DNA of 64,000 bases. Source: Streptomyces sp. NBC_00490. GTDB lineage: Bacteria > Actinomycetota > Actinomycetes > Streptomycetales > Streptomycetaceae. Of the stretch, positions 28,229-38,350 are shown in pieces. Under the pieces are notes generated by a model that was given only the letters and a program-made list of their open reading frames with translations, made no database searches and was not told the DNA's origin. Where the stretch lies: contig NZ_CP107869.1 in the NCBI RefSeq assembly GCF_036013645.1, positions 6,510,001 through 6,574,000 of the forward strand, in the 5' to 3' direction. Within the stretch, counting starts at the first letter, position 1, and the number at the start of each line of letters is the position of its first letter. The position numbers were made by a program, and so were the translations under genes.

Positions 28229-29599
28229 TCACCGTGCGGCCTCCGTCCGCCCCCGCTGCCCCAGCAGGACCGCGAGTCCGATCACGAACCACACCGTCCC
28301 CACCACCTGTGCCGCCCCCGACGCCTCCACGATCACCGCGACGGTGATGGCCGCGCCGGCCACCGGCACCAGCACATGCCGCCACCAGCTCACCGCCCCG
28401 CCCCGCCGCCGCACCGCGAACCACCCCACCACGCTCGCGTGCAGCAAGGTGAAGGCCGTGAGCGCGCCGATGTCGACGACCGACACCAGATGGTCCATCC
28501 CGTCGTCCCGCCGGGCCGCCCACACCGCCGCCACCAGCGTGATGACGGCCGCGCACAGCAGCGCCACCCGCGGCACCCCCGCGTCCGTCCTCGCCAGCAC
28601 CCGCGGCAGCCGCCGGTCCCGCCCCATCGCGAACAGCAGCCGCCCCGCGGCCGCCTGCCCGGCCAGCGCCGCGAACGCCGCCCCGATCGCCTTGCTCACC
28701 GCCACCAGATCGTGCAGCCAGGTCCCGACGGACACGTCCACGGCGTCGTAGAAGGCGGACCCCTGCTTCCCCGGCTCGGCCGCGAGTTCCGCCGACGACA
28801 TCGGCTCCAGCAGCGCCACCAGGTACGTCTGCGCCACGAACAGCACACCCGCCAGCGCCAGACAGAACAGCACCGCCCGCGCCACCTTCGCCGACCCGCC
28901 GGTGACCTCCTCCGCGAAGGAGGCGATCGCGTCGAAGCCGAGATACGACAGCACCGCGATCGACACCGCGCCGAGCACCGCCGACAGCGCGAACGCCCCC
29001 TGCGAGCCGTCCCCCGACAGCGGCGACAGCCACCCCCGCGCGGCGCCGTCGCGCGCGAGGACGACGGTCGCGGAGACCATGAACACCAGCAGGACCACGA
29101 TCTCCATCGCCAGCACCAGGAAGCCGACCCGGGCCGCGGCCCGTACGCCCCACAGGTTCAGCAGCGTCGTCACGACCACCGCCACCGCCGTCCACACCCA
29201 CCGCGACACCTCCGGGACCAGCGCGTTCATCGCGATGCCGGAGAAGAGATACGCGACCGCCGGGATCAGCAGGTAGTCCAGCATCGCCATCCAGCCCGCG
29301 ATGAACCCGGCCTCCTTTCCGAGCGCCACGCGCGCGTAGGCGTACACGGAGCCCGCGCGGGGGACCACCCGCACCATCTGCGCGTAGCTGAACGCGGTGA
29401 AGGCCATCGCGACCGTGGCGACGACATAGACCAGCGCCACCGCCCCGTGCGACCTGGCGTCGAGCGTGCCGAACACGCCGACGGGCGCCATGGGGGCGAT
29501 GAAAAGCAGCCCGTAGACCACCAGATCCCGGAAACCGAGGCTGCGCCGCAGGTCGTGGCCGGGATCGGCGCCACGGGCCGTCGTCTGGGTCTCGGACAT
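28229..29599 (-). CDS. APC family amino acid/polyamine permease
   Basis: The 456-residue protein has about 12 hydrophobic segments. It shows the APC signature near its start (LGFRDLVVYGLLFIAPMAPVGVFG) and the conserved PRAGSVYAYARVALG loop. The segment SYLGFDAIASFAEEV matches the substrate-binding helix 6 region of putrescine/amino acid importers (PuuP-like). The actual substrate cannot be assigned. It is transcribed away from ispH, with about 125 nt between the starts. Confidence 0.9.
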   Translation of the reverse strand: MSETQTTARGADPGHDLRRSLGFRDLVVYGLLFIAPMAPVGVFGTLDARSHGAVALVYVVATVAMAFTAFSYAQMVRVVPRAGSVYAYARVALGKEAGFIAGWMAMLDYLLIPAVAYLFSGIAMNALVPEVSRWVWTAVAVVVTTLLNLWGVRAAARVGFLVLAMEIVVLLVFMVSATVVLARDGAARGWLSPLSGDGSQGAFALSAVLGAVSIAVLSYLGFDAIASFAEEVTGGSAKVARAVLFCLALAGVLFVAQTYLVALLEPMSSAELAAEPGKQGSAFYDAVDVSVGTWLHDLVAVSKAIGAAFAALAGQAAAGRLLFAMGRDRRLPRVLARTDAGVPRVALLCAAVITLVAAVWAARRDDGMDHLVSVVDIGALTAFTLLHASVVGWFAVRRRGGAVSWWRHVLVPVAGAAITVAVIVEASGAAQVVGTVWFVIGLAVLLGQRGRTEAAR

Positions 29600-29724
29600 C
29601 GATGCCTCCGCCGCTGCTTCATCCGTCGACTGCCGTCGCGGGTTCCCCGCCCTTCACACGTCCCGGCCAGTCTCGCCAACAACGCGATCTTTGACCTGTC
29701 CGGCGCGGCCTTACGATGGGAGGC

Positions 29725-30726
29725 ATGACTGCTTCGTCTGGCCGCCGTGTCCTGCTCGCCGCCCCCCGGGGCTACTGCGCGGGTGTGGACCGCGCCGTGA
29801 TCGCCGTCGAGAAAGCCCTGGAGCAGTACGGCGCTCCGGTGTACGTCCGACACGAGATCGTCCACAACAAGTACGTCGTGCAGACCCTGGAGAAGAAGGG
29901 CGCCATCTTCGTCGAGCGGACGGAGGAGGTCCCCGAGGGGAACATCGTCATGTTCTCCGCGCACGGCGTCGCGCCCGTCGTCCACGAGGAGGCCGCGCGC
30001 GGCCGGCTCGCCACCATCGACGCGACCTGCCCGCTGGTCACCAAGGTCCACAAGGAAGCCGTCCGCTTCGCCAAGGAGGACTACGACATCCTCCTGATCG
30101 GGCACGAGGGGCACGAGGAGGTCATCGGCACCTCCGGCGAGGCCCCCGACCACATCACCCTCGTCGACGGCCCGGAAGACGTCGCCAAGGTCGAGGTCCG
30201 CGACGAGTCGAAGGTCGTCTGGCTCTCCCAGACCACCCTCTCCGTCGACGAGACCATGGAGACCGTGGAGGCGCTGAAGGAGAAGTTCCCGCAGCTCATC
30301 TCGCCCCCCAGCGACGACATCTGCTACGCCACGCAGAACCGCCAGATCGCGGTCAAGAAGCTCGCCGAGGACGCTGAGCTGGTGATCGTGGTGGGCTCGA
30401 AGAACTCCTCGAACTCGATCCGGATGGTCGAGGTCGCCCTGGACGCGGGCGCCCCCGCCGCGCACCTGGTGGACTTCGCCTCCGAGATCGACGAGGCCTG
30501 GCTGGAGGGCGTCACCACGGTCGGTCTGACCTCCGGTGCCTCGGTCCCGGACGTGTTGGTGGAGGAGGTGCTGGAGTGGTTGGGCGCGCGTGGCTACGGG
30601 GACGTGGAGACGGTGAGGACGGCCGAGGAGTCCATCACCTTCTCGCTGCCCAAGGAGCTCCGCCGCGATCTGCGCGAGGAGGCCGCGGCGCTGGTCGCGG
30701 AGCGTACGGGCACCTCGGCGGAGTGA
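29725..30726 (+). CDS. ispH: 4-hydroxy-3-methylbut-2-enyl diphosphate reductase
   Basis: The 333-residue Fe-S enzyme makes IPP and DMAPP, the last step of the MEP pathway. The three cluster cysteines are C18 (PRGYCAGV), C102 ([11 protein letters not shown]) and C200 ([12 protein letters not shown]). Catalytic-site motifs [21 protein letters not shown] and [12 protein letters not shown] are present. ATG 29725 is preceded by TACGAT (29712-29717) with 7 nt between, so the mRNA is probably leaderless. The GGGAGG just before the ATG is too close to act as a ribosome site. UppS in this window uses its product. Confidence 0.96.
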   Translation: MTASSGRRVLLAAPRGYCAGVDRAVIAVEKALEQYGAPVYVRHEIVHNKYVVQTLEKKGAIFVERTEEVPEGNIVMFSAHGVAPVVHEEAARGRLATIDATCPLVTKVHKEAVRFAKEDYDILLIGHEGHEEVIGTSGEAPDHITLVDGPEDVAKVEVRDESKVVWLSQTTLSVDETMETVEALKEKFPQLISPPSDDICYATQNRQIAVKKLAEDAELVIVVGSKNSSNSIRMVEVALDAGAPAAHLVDFASEIDEAWLEGVTTVGLTSGASVPDVLVEEVLEWLGARGYGDVETVRTAEESITFSLPKELRRDLREEAAALVAERTGTSAE

Positions 30727-30755
30727 CTGTCGGTCGCCCGTCGTAACGTAGGGCC

Positions 30756-31499
30756 ATGCAGATCTTCGGCTTGGACATCGGCGGATCCGGGATCAAGGGC
30801 GCCCCTGTGGACCTGGACAAGGGCGACCTCACCCAGGAGCGCCACAAAGTGCTCACCCCGCACCCGGCGACGCCCGACAGTGTGGCCGACGGGGTGAAGC
30901 AGATCGTGGACCACTTCGGGTGGACCGGCCCGGTCGGGCTGACCTTCCCGGGCGTGGTCACCGGCGGATCCCACATCCGTACGGCGGCCAATGTCGACAA
31001 GAGCTGGATCGACACCGACGCGCGCGCGCTGTTCAGCGACCGGCTCGGCGGCCTGCCGGTGACGGTGGTCAACGACGCGGACGCGGCGGGCGTCGCCGAG
31101 ATGAGCTTCGGCGCGGGCAAGGACCGCAAGGGCACCGTCATCCTGCTCACTCTGGGCACCGGCATCGGCAGCGCGGTCTTCGTCGACGGCGTCCTCGTCC
31201 CCAACACCGAGCTGGGCCACCTGGAACTGCACGGCCACGACGCCGAGAAGAAGGCGTCCAGCAAGGCCCGGGAGGTCGAGGAGCTCACCTGGGAGCACTG
31301 GGCGCGCCGCGTCCAGAAGTACCTCGCCCATGTCGAGATGCTCTTCTCGCCCGAGCTCTTCATCATCGGCGGCGGCGTCAGCCGCAAGTCCCAGAAGTTC
31401 CTGCACTACATCGAGGGCATCAAGGCGGAGATCGTCCCGGCGCAGCTGCAGAACAACGCGGGGATCGTGGGGGCGGCGATGCGGGCGGCGCAGGACTAG
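30756..31499 (+). CDS. ppgK: Polyphosphate glucokinase (ROK family)
   Basis: The 247-residue kinase phosphorylates glucose with polyphosphate or ATP. It has the phosphate-binding [20 protein letters not shown] start, the catalytic [16 protein letters not shown] segment, [16 protein letters not shown], and [17 protein letters not shown]. The last of these fits actinobacterial PpgK rather than GlkA. ATG 30756 has TAACGT (30744-30749) 6 nt upstream and no ribosome site, suggesting leaderless expression 29 nt after the ispH stop. Confidence 0.93.
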   Translation: MQIFGLDIGGSGIKGAPVDLDKGDLTQERHKVLTPHPATPDSVADGVKQIVDHFGWTGPVGLTFPGVVTGGSHIRTAANVDKSWIDTDARALFSDRLGGLPVTVVNDADAAGVAEMSFGAGKDRKGTVILLTLGTGIGSAVFVDGVLVPNTELGHLELHGHDAEKKASSKAREVEELTWEHWARRVQKYLAHVEMLFSPELFIIGGGVSRKSQKFLHYIEGIKAEIVPAQLQNNAGIVGAAMRAAQD

Positions 31500-31500
31500 C

Positions 31501-32031
31501 TCACGAGGGCCGGCGGTTCGCCTGCCGCCGGCGGTTCATCAGCCGGATCTTCCGTACGGTCACGATCAGTCCGGCGAGGAGTGTCCCGCCGTAGAGCCAT
31601 CCGGCCTCGGTGGCGAGGGCCGTCACGAGGCCCATCAGCCGGGCGCCGAACCCGTCGCCTCCCTGGGCGACGGGCACGAGCCCCGCGGCGAAGGCGATCG
31701 GCACCACGATGGGTGCGGTGACCAGGTCGTTGCGCCGCACCCAGACGGCCGTCAGCACGCACACCGGCAGGAACAGCACGCCGTACAGCGTCAGCGAATC
31801 GAATGTCAGTGCGTCGAGGCAGCCGAGCACCACCATCACCGCGATGCAGAACAGACCACCCCCGAGCCCGGTGAGCCGGGGGTTGGGGAAGCGCCGCACC
31901 GCCTGCACGACCGGGGGAGCGGGCCGCCGTACGGCCGCCGGAGGGCGCCCGCCGCGGGCCGCCTGCGGGGGCAGGGATGGCGTCTCGCGTCGTGCTCGGA
32001 TGTGCGGGGGTCGCGTCCTGTGTTGCTCCAC
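31501..32031 (-). CDS. Membrane protein of the DUF6542 type
   Basis: The 176-residue protein has a basic, Pro-rich N-terminus (about 1-50), then four hydrophobic segments (GGGLFCIAVMVVLGCLDALTF, LYGVLFLPVCVLTAVWV, APIVVPIAFAAGLVPVA, AGWLYGGTLLAGLIVTV) and a short basic tail. I recall this as DUF6542 in Streptomyces; no function is known. Its stop is 1 nt from the convergent ppgK stop. GTG 32031 faces ychF. Confidence 0.72.
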   Translation of the reverse strand: MEQHRTRPPHIRARRETPSLPPQAARGGRPPAAVRRPAPPVVQAVRRFPNPRLTGLGGGLFCIAVMVVLGCLDALTFDSLTLYGVLFLPVCVLTAVWVRRNDLVTAPIVVPIAFAAGLVPVAQGGDGFGARLMGLVTALATEAGWLYGGTLLAGLIVTVRKIRLMNRRRQANRRPS

Positions 32032-32199
32032 CGGACCAACTTAGGACGGTTTATATGCAGAATCGCCCTTCAGACACGCCGAGGGATCGACCTTGGCCAA
32101 GTGTTCGACGCCTCGAAGGGGGCGGGCCCAGGTACGCCGTAGACTGGTGGATCGGCCCCAGCCCTCAGTCCTCTCCTCTCACGTACGGGAAGTCGCAAC

Positions 32200-33288
<1,089 letters not shown>

Positions 33289-33298
33289 TCAGCCGCAA

Positions 33299-33337
33299 CG
33301 AAGGGGGCCGGGGCTCTGGTGAGCCCGGCCCCCTTCG
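33299..33337. terminator. Bidirectional hairpin between ychF and the Uma2 gene
   Basis: A GC-rich stem of about 16 bp (CGAAGGGGGCCGGGG.. from 33299, complement ending 33337) with a 6-nt loop lies between the convergent genes. Confidence 0.85.
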
Positions 33338-33353
33338 CGTTCCCGTACGACCG

Positions 33354-33935
33354 CTACTTCCCGCTCGGCGGGGTGAGCTTGTCGAGATCCAGGCTGATCC
33401 CGAAAGGCACGGGGCGCTCCAGGGTGCCCCGGAAGATACCCGCGGGCGCGTAGCGGCCGGTCGGTTCGTCGAGTTCGTAGACGTGGACGACGGGCGCCCC
33501 GTCCTCGTCCTCGACGCACCAGTAGTGCGGGATGCCGGCCTCCGCGTACTTGCGGAGCTTGACCGTGCGGTCGCGGTGGGCGGATTCGGGGGAGACGACC
33601 TCGATGACGAGCCGTACCTCGTCCGGTGTGAACCAGGTGCGGTCTCCGTCGTACGTGGCTGTCGTCAACAGTAGATCCGGCTCGGGCCGGTTTCGGTCGT
33701 CCAGCTTTATGGTCATCTCGCGGCCGACTCTGACATCGGCGGGCGCCTGCTCCATGAGAGCGACGGTGAGCATGGTGACGAGGTGGCCGTGCCACCACCG
33801 CTGGGGCGACATCATGAAGACGAGAGCTCCGTCGATCAGCTCGGTATGGCGGGGTGCCTCGGGGAGGCGGTCCAGGTCCTCCGCGAACCAGCCTTCCGCG
33901 CGCGGCGGGCGCATCCAGTCGGGCAGTCCGGTCAT
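33354..33935 (-). CDS. Uma2 family protein (PD-(D/E)XK nuclease fold)
   Basis: The 193-residue protein has the nuclease core in order: ELIDGALVFM (Glu), RPEPDLLLTT (Asp), and LVIEVVSPESAHRDRTVKLRKYAEAGIPHYW (ExV plus Lys). Uma2 proteins are expanded in Streptomyces and cyanobacteria; their biological role is not settled. ATG 33935 has TACGGT at 33942-33947 (reverse strand), 6 nt away, and no Shine-Dalgarno, so it is probably leaderless. Confidence 0.9.
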   Translation of the reverse strand: MTGLPDWMRPPRAEGWFAEDLDRLPEAPRHTELIDGALVFMMSPQRWWHGHLVTMLTVALMEQAPADVRVGREMTIKLDDRNRPEPDLLLTTATYDGDRTWFTPDEVRLVIEVVSPESAHRDRTVKLRKYAEAGIPHYWCVEDEDGAPVVHVYELDEPTGRYAPAGIFRGTLERPVPFGISLDLDKLTPPSGK

Positions 33936-34019
33936 GGCTCAACCGTAGCGATCCGACCGGGACCCGGCCACGAGATCGTCAACGGGGGCGACCGTCTTCA
34001 CGCCGACGGGAGCTCCCGG

Positions 34020-34928
34020 TCAGGATGTCGTTCGGCGCAGCTTGCGGGCGTTCCACAGCACCCGCAGCGTGTCCGGCAGCGGCGGGCTCGCGGAGCCGTG
34101 CAGCAGCTCCGTTCCGCGCGCCGACACCGCGTCCGCGGTCAGGAGTTCGATCTCGATCACCGCGCTCAGCAGCGCCCGGCCCGGGGGCGCCGCCAGGGCG
34201 GGCAGTTCGCGTGCCGCCTTCAGGGCGGTCCGGGCGGCGTCGACCTGGTCGTGCACCAGGTCGCGCAGGCCCGGTGCCGCTCGGCCCGCCGTGAGGTCCT
34301 CCACTGTGAGCGAGTAGCGCCGCAGGGTCTCGTCCGGGATGCCGAGGCGGCCTTCCGGAAGGTCCTCGGCGAGGTCGTTGACGAAGTCCAGCCGCTGACT
34401 GCCCTCGATGAGGGTCCGGCACAGGGCCCGGTAGCGCCCGTCGTCGGTCTCCGGTCCCAGCAAGGTGCCGACCAGCATGAAGGCGGGCAGCGAGTAGGCG
34501 TCCACGTACGCCTGGAAGTCGGCCTCCGTCGCGAAACCGGTGAATTCCAACTCGGCTGTGGCGGTGGCCAGATACTCCTCCACCACCTCCCGCAGCCGCG
34601 GATACGCGGTCACGGTGTGCAGGAACGCGCGGATCGGCGGATCGTCGGCCACGCCCTTCTCCAGCGCCTCGCGCACCCGCTGCTCCCAGGACGCCCACGC
34701 CGCCACCCGCAGGTGCTTCGGGCCGGTGTCCAGGAGGTCGTCCCCGTGGTGCATGACCGCCGTCGCGGCCAGCACGTGCGGCAGCAACGGCCGCGGCAGC
34801 AGCACCCGGGCCGCGAGATACGAACTGCGCCGCTCGCGTGCCACCAGCCGCCGCTGTGCGTCGTAGTCGCTCCGCAGCTCCGGCTCTCGGATCTCCGCCG
34901 CGTCCAGGGCCCTCGTCCACGCGCTCAT
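34020..34928 (-). CDS. Squalene/phytoene synthase family protein (orphan)
   Basis: The 302-residue protein has both Asp-rich motifs of trans-isoprenyl head-to-head synthases: D63-D64-x-x-D67 in HHGDDLLDTG, and NDLAED (184-189) followed by LPEGRLGIP. YLAARVLLPRPLLPHVLAATAVMHHG matches the family's first helices. It could condense two prenyl diphosphates. There is no desaturase, cyclase or second hpn/crt gene beside it, so its product cannot be predicted. The start is probably leaderless (TACGAT 6 nt before ATG 34928, reverse strand). Confidence 0.85.
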   Translation of the reverse strand: MSAWTRALDAAEIREPELRSDYDAQRRLVARERRSSYLAARVLLPRPLLPHVLAATAVMHHGDDLLDTGPKHLRVAAWASWEQRVREALEKGVADDPPIRAFLHTVTAYPRLREVVEEYLATATAELEFTGFATEADFQAYVDAYSLPAFMLVGTLLGPETDDGRYRALCRTLIEGSQRLDFVNDLAEDLPEGRLGIPDETLRRYSLTVEDLTAGRAAPGLRDLVHDQVDAARTALKAARELPALAAPPGRALLSAVIEIELLTADAVSARGTELLHGSASPPLPDTLRVLWNARKLRRTTS

Positions 34929-34974
34929 GCGGAGATCGTAGACAGCCCCGGCGCGCCGCGAAGCAGCCGCCCCG

Positions 34975-35880
34975 TCAGACTCCCGCGACCGACCGGCACG
35001 CCTCGGCGTACGCCCGTACCAGCGGTCTGCGGTCCCCCTTCCGCCAGGCGAGGACGTACCGGCTCGGGCTCACCCCGCGCACCGCCCTTGTCACCACCCC
35101 GCCCAGTGTGATCAGCGGGGCGTTGCCCTCGGCGACCAGGCAGATGCCGAGGCCGGCGACCAGGGCCTCGTACGTCTCCTCCGTGCCGGCGATCTCCGCG
35201 CCGACGCGGGCCGGGCGGCCGGCGCGTTCGTCGAGGGCGAGCCAGTGGTCGCGCAGGGGGCCCGTGCTCTCGGGGAGGGCGAGGAACGGTTCGTCGGCGA
35301 GGTCGGCGAAGTCGAGTTCCGGGCGGGATGCCAGGGGGTGGGTCTCCGGGAGGGCGATCAGGCGAGGTTCCTCGGCGACCACCGTCCACGCATAGCGGTC
35401 GGCGTCCGGCAGGGGCAGCCAGACGAACGCGACGTCCGCGTCCCCGTCCGCCAGGCCCGCGGTGGGGTCCTCCCAGCTCACCTGGCGCACCCGCAGTGCC
35501 GCGTCCGGATGGCCCGCGGTGAAACGGGACCGGATCGCCGGCAACAGTCCGCCGCGGCCGGGGCTGGTGCTCATCCCCACGACCAGCGTGCTGCGCTGGG
35601 CCGACCGGGCCGCCGCCACCGCCGCCGCGCCCTCCGCCCAGTCTGCCAGCACCCGCCGGGCATGCGGCAGCAGCGCCTCACCCGCCCCGGTGAGCGTCAC
35701 GCCCTGCCGGTCGCGGCGGAACAGCTCGACGCCCAACTGCCGCTCCAAAGCCCGCACTTGCTTGCTCAAGGCGGGCTGGGACACATACAGCCGTTCGGCC
35801 GCACGCGTGAAGTGCAGGTCCTCGGCCACCGCGAGGAAGTAGCGCAGATCCCTCAGGTGCACGTCCGATGTCATAGCCAT
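34975..35880 (-). CDS. LysR family transcriptional regulator
   Basis: The 301-residue protein has the LysR winged helix (LRDLRYFLAVAEDLHFTRAAERLYVSQPALSKQVRALERQLG, about 8-50) and a periplasmic-binding-like effector domain. It is divergent from an SDR gene and most likely controls it. A T-N11-A palindrome overlaps its own start codons (35873-35887), as is common for autoregulating LysR proteins. ATG 35880 and ATG 35874 are both possible starts. Confidence 0.93.
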   Translation of the reverse strand: MAMTSDVHLRDLRYFLAVAEDLHFTRAAERLYVSQPALSKQVRALERQLGVELFRRDRQGVTLTGAGEALLPHARRVLADWAEGAAAVAAARSAQRSTLVVGMSTSPGRGGLLPAIRSRFTAGHPDAALRVRQVSWEDPTAGLADGDADVAFVWLPLPDADRYAWTVVAEEPRLIALPETHPLASRPELDFADLADEPFLALPESTGPLRDHWLALDERAGRPARVGAEIAGTEETYEALVAGLGICLVAEGNAPLITLGGVVTRAVRGVSPSRYVLAWRKGDRRPLVRAYAEACRSVAGV

Positions 35881-35943
35881 CGGTTATCACCGTGGGTCTT
35901 GGACGGGCAACGGACTTTCGCAGCAAGGTGGTTCACGAACCAC
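35873..35943. promoter_or_regulatory. LysR/SDR divergent control region with two inverted repeats
   Basis: ATAGCC-ATC-GGTTAT at 35873-35887 is an imperfect palindrome with the LysR T-N11-A pattern (T35874, A35886). GTGGTTC-AC-GAACCAC at 35928-35943 is a perfect-arm inverted repeat just before the SDR ribosome site. The first suits LysR binding; the second may be a further LysR or other repressor site. Confidence 0.55.
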
Positions 35944-35962
35944 TCGGATGAAGGGGATCGAG

Positions 35963-36793
35963 ATGAACAAGGTCTGGCTGATCACGGGCGCGAGCAGCGG
36001 ATTCGGGCGGGAGATCGCGCAGGCGGCCCTCGCCGACGGCGACGTCGTCGTGGGTGCCGTCCGCCGGCCCGAGGCGCTGGACGACCTGGTGGCCGCCCAC
36101 CCCGACCAGGTGGAGGCGCTGCGTCTGGACGTCGCCGACACGGCGGCCGCCGAGGCGGCGGTACGGGACGTGGTGGCGCGGCACGGGCGGATCGACGTCC
36201 TCGTCAACAACGCGGGCCGCACCCATGTCGGCGCCTTCGAGGAGACCGGCGAGGACGAGCTGCGCGCGCTGTTCGACGTGCATGTCTTCGGGCCCGCGGC
36301 GCTCGTGCGGGCCGTGCTGCCGTCGATGCGGGAGCGGCGTTCCGGGGCGATCGTGCAGATGAGCAGCATGGGCGGGCAGATGTCCTTCGCGGGCTTCGGC
36401 GCCTACAGCGGGACGAAGTTCGCCCTGGAGGGCATGTCCGAGGCGCTCGCGGACGAGGTCGCGGAGTTCGGCATCAAGGTGCTGATCGTGGAGCCGGGTG
36501 CCTTCCGCACCTCGCTGTTCGAGGCGGACCGGGCCGGCGCGAGCGCGGACAGCGGGGTGTACGCCAAGGTCAGCGGCACCCGTGGCTTCGTCGCCGGCGG
36601 CGACGGCTCCCAGCCCGGCGACCCGGCCAAGGCGGCCGCGGTGATCCTGGCCGCCCTCCAGGCGGAGCACACGCCCCTGCGCCTCCCGCTCGGCGACGAC
36701 GGCGTCACGGCGATCCTGGGCCACCTCGACCAGGTCCGCGAGAACGTCACGGCCTGGGAGAAGACCACCCGAGCGACCGGCTTCGACGACTGA
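35963..36793 (+). CDS. Short-chain dehydrogenase/reductase
   Basis: The 276-residue classical SDR has the NAD(P)-binding TGASSGFG (residues 8-15), NNAG in VLVNNAGRTHVG, catalytic Ser in QMSSMGGQMSF, and YSGTK (Tyr-x-x-x-Lys). An Arg in VRRPEALDD suggests NADP preference. ATG 35963 has AAGGGGA upstream; ATG 35948 would add five residues without a ribosome site. The substrate is unknown. The divergent LysR regulator suggests induction by a small molecule. Confidence 0.94.
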   Translation: MNKVWLITGASSGFGREIAQAALADGDVVVGAVRRPEALDDLVAAHPDQVEALRLDVADTAAAEAAVRDVVARHGRIDVLVNNAGRTHVGAFEETGEDELRALFDVHVFGPAALVRAVLPSMRERRSGAIVQMSSMGGQMSFAGFGAYSGTKFALEGMSEALADEVAEFGIKVLIVEPGAFRTSLFEADRAGASADSGVYAKVSGTRGFVAGGDGSQPGDPAKAAAVILAALQAEHTPLRLPLGDDGVTAILGHLDQVRENVTAWEKTTRATGFDD

Positions 36794-36809
36794 CCGCCCG
36801 AGCGGCCCC

Positions 36810-37781
36810 TCAGATCCCGTCCACCCGAGCCACCGTGAACGGGGTCTGCGGCACCCCCGGCCCGAACGGCCCGCCCTTGTCGAACTGGGCGCGCACGACC
36901 AGTAGTTGCCCCCGGCTGTGCACCAGCGTGGTCGGGATCTGCAGCGCGGGATCGCTGAACCGCCGCTCCAGCCGGGCCGATCCGGCACCCCGGCCCAGCC
37001 GCCACCTGCTGATCGTGTTCGAAGCGTTGTGCGCGACCCACAGCGTCCCGCGCACCAGCTCCAGCCCGTCCCCGTGCGCCATGTCCCCGCCGCGCAGCGC
37101 GACCTGGCGTACGGCACCGGTGGCCAGGTCCAACCGGAACAGGTCGCCCACGACCATGTCGACGACGAACAGGTGCCGTCCATCGGTCGCGATGCCGTTC
37201 AGGGTGTACGCCTCGCGCGGCACGCCGACCCCGCTCACGTCGGCGTACGGGCTCAGCGTCGCCCGGCCGCCGCGGGCACGGTCCAGGTCGGCCGGGGTGA
37301 CGCGGTACACCAGCGGCCGGAGGCTGTCGGTCACATAGGCCGTGCCGTCCGGCGTGATCACCAGGTCGTTGATCAGGAACGGGGCGTCACCGGGCGGTGC
37401 GAAGCGGGCCAGCAGGGCACGGTCGCGGATGTCGTACACATCGACCCCGGCCGTCGAGTCGGTGACCCACAGCCGGCCCGCGCGGTCGGCCTTGATGCCG
37501 TTGGCGGTGGTCCGGCCGTCGGCTCCGGCGGGCAGGAAGACCTCGGCCCTGCGGCGGCCGGGTGTCGCCCGGTACACGGTGCCGGTGCCGTACGAGCCGA
37601 CGTACACGTCGTCCTTGCGTGGGTCGACGGCGATGCCCTCGGGGTAGACGCGGTCGCCGGGCAGTTCGAAGGCGGTGGTGATCCGGGGTGCGGCCGCGGC
37701 GGGGGTCGCGGGGAGCGCCGCGGTGGCGGTGAGGGCGGCGGCGCTGGTCAGGAAGGTGCGGCGGGGCATCGTACGGGACAC
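36810..37781 (-). CDS. Exported SMP-30/gluconolactonase-like beta-propeller protein
   Basis: The 323-residue protein has a Tat-type signal (MPRRTFLTSAAALTATAALP) and mature NHL/SMP-30-like repeats: VYPEGIAVDPRKDDVYVGSYG, TANGIKADRAGRLWVTDSTAG, INDLVITPDGTAYVTDS, LNGIATDGRHLFVVDM. Lactonase activity is possible but unproven. GTG 37781 has GAGAGG 7 nt upstream. It is divergent from a MarR gene, with a perfect palindrome between them, so MarR control is likely. Confidence 0.85.
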   Translation of the reverse strand: MSRTMPRRTFLTSAAALTATAALPATPAAAAPRITTAFELPGDRVYPEGIAVDPRKDDVYVGSYGTGTVYRATPGRRRAEVFLPAGADGRTTANGIKADRAGRLWVTDSTAGVDVYDIRDRALLARFAPPGDAPFLINDLVITPDGTAYVTDSLRPLVYRVTPADLDRARGGRATLSPYADVSGVGVPREAYTLNGIATDGRHLFVVDMVVGDLFRLDLATGAVRQVALRGGDMAHGDGLELVRGTLWVAHNASNTISRWRLGRGAGSARLERRFSDPALQIPTTLVHSRGQLLVVRAQFDKGGPFGPGVPQTPFTVARVDGI

Positions 37782-37830
37782 GGCAGAGCCTCTCGGTTCG
37801 GCTGCTCGCTAACTGATGAGTGTGAACTTA

Positions 37831-37846
37831 GATTAGAGCTCTAATC
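37831..37846. promoter_or_regulatory. Perfect 16-bp palindrome, probable MarR operator
   Basis: GATTAGAGCTCTAATC is its own reverse complement. It is AT-rich in a GC-rich genome and lies 49 nt before the SMP-30-like start and 63 nt before the marR start. That size and position suit a MarR dimer repressing both promoters. Confidence 0.7.
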
Positions 37847-37909
37847 CTCGTCAATGCATTAATGGATGAGTGAGGGCTAATTGATGGTCGAGGCCGTTAC
37901 CATGCGCAG

Positions 37910-38350
37910 ATGACGTCCATGCCCGCCTCCGAGCGCCTCGGCTTCCATATCAAGCGGGCCGAACAGGCTCTCAACGCGACGAAGACCGCGGTCCTGAGGC
38001 CTGCGGGACTGACGGTCGCGCAGTACGCGGCGCTGCTGAACCTCGTTGAGAACCCCGGGATCTCCGCCGCGGCCCTGGCCCGGCTGTGCGGGGTCACGCC
38101 GCCGACGATGAACACCGTCCTGAAGAACCTCCAGGACCGCGCCCTCATCGAGCGCACCCCTCACGAGTGGCACCGCAATGTGCTGGAGACCCGGCTCACC
38201 GACGAGGGCCGCGCCGTCATGACCGACGCGGACGCCCGCGCCGTACGGGTGGAGCGGGCGCTGGCCGCCGAGTTCACGGACGAGGAACGCGAGGCCCTGA
38301 CAGGGCTGTTGGGACGGTGCGTCGAGCTCCTGGAGAAGGAACGGCCGTAA
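37910..38350 (+). CDS. MarR family transcriptional regulator
   Basis: The 146-residue protein has the MarR winged helix: LTVAQYAALLNLVENPGISAAALARLCGVTPPTMNTVLKNLQDRALIER ... LETRLTDEGRAVM. It is flanked by helices for dimerisation. ATG 37910 follows TACCAT (37898-37903) by 6 nt with no Shine-Dalgarno, so it is probably leaderless. The operator upstream lies 52 nt before this -10 box. Its stop is immediately adjacent to that of the convergent PLP enzyme gene. Confidence 0.93.
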   Translation: MTSMPASERLGFHIKRAEQALNATKTAVLRPAGLTVAQYAALLNLVENPGISAAALARLCGVTPPTMNTVLKNLQDRALIERTPHEWHRNVLETRLTDEGRAVMTDADARAVRVERALAAEFTDEEREALTGLLGRCVELLEKERP

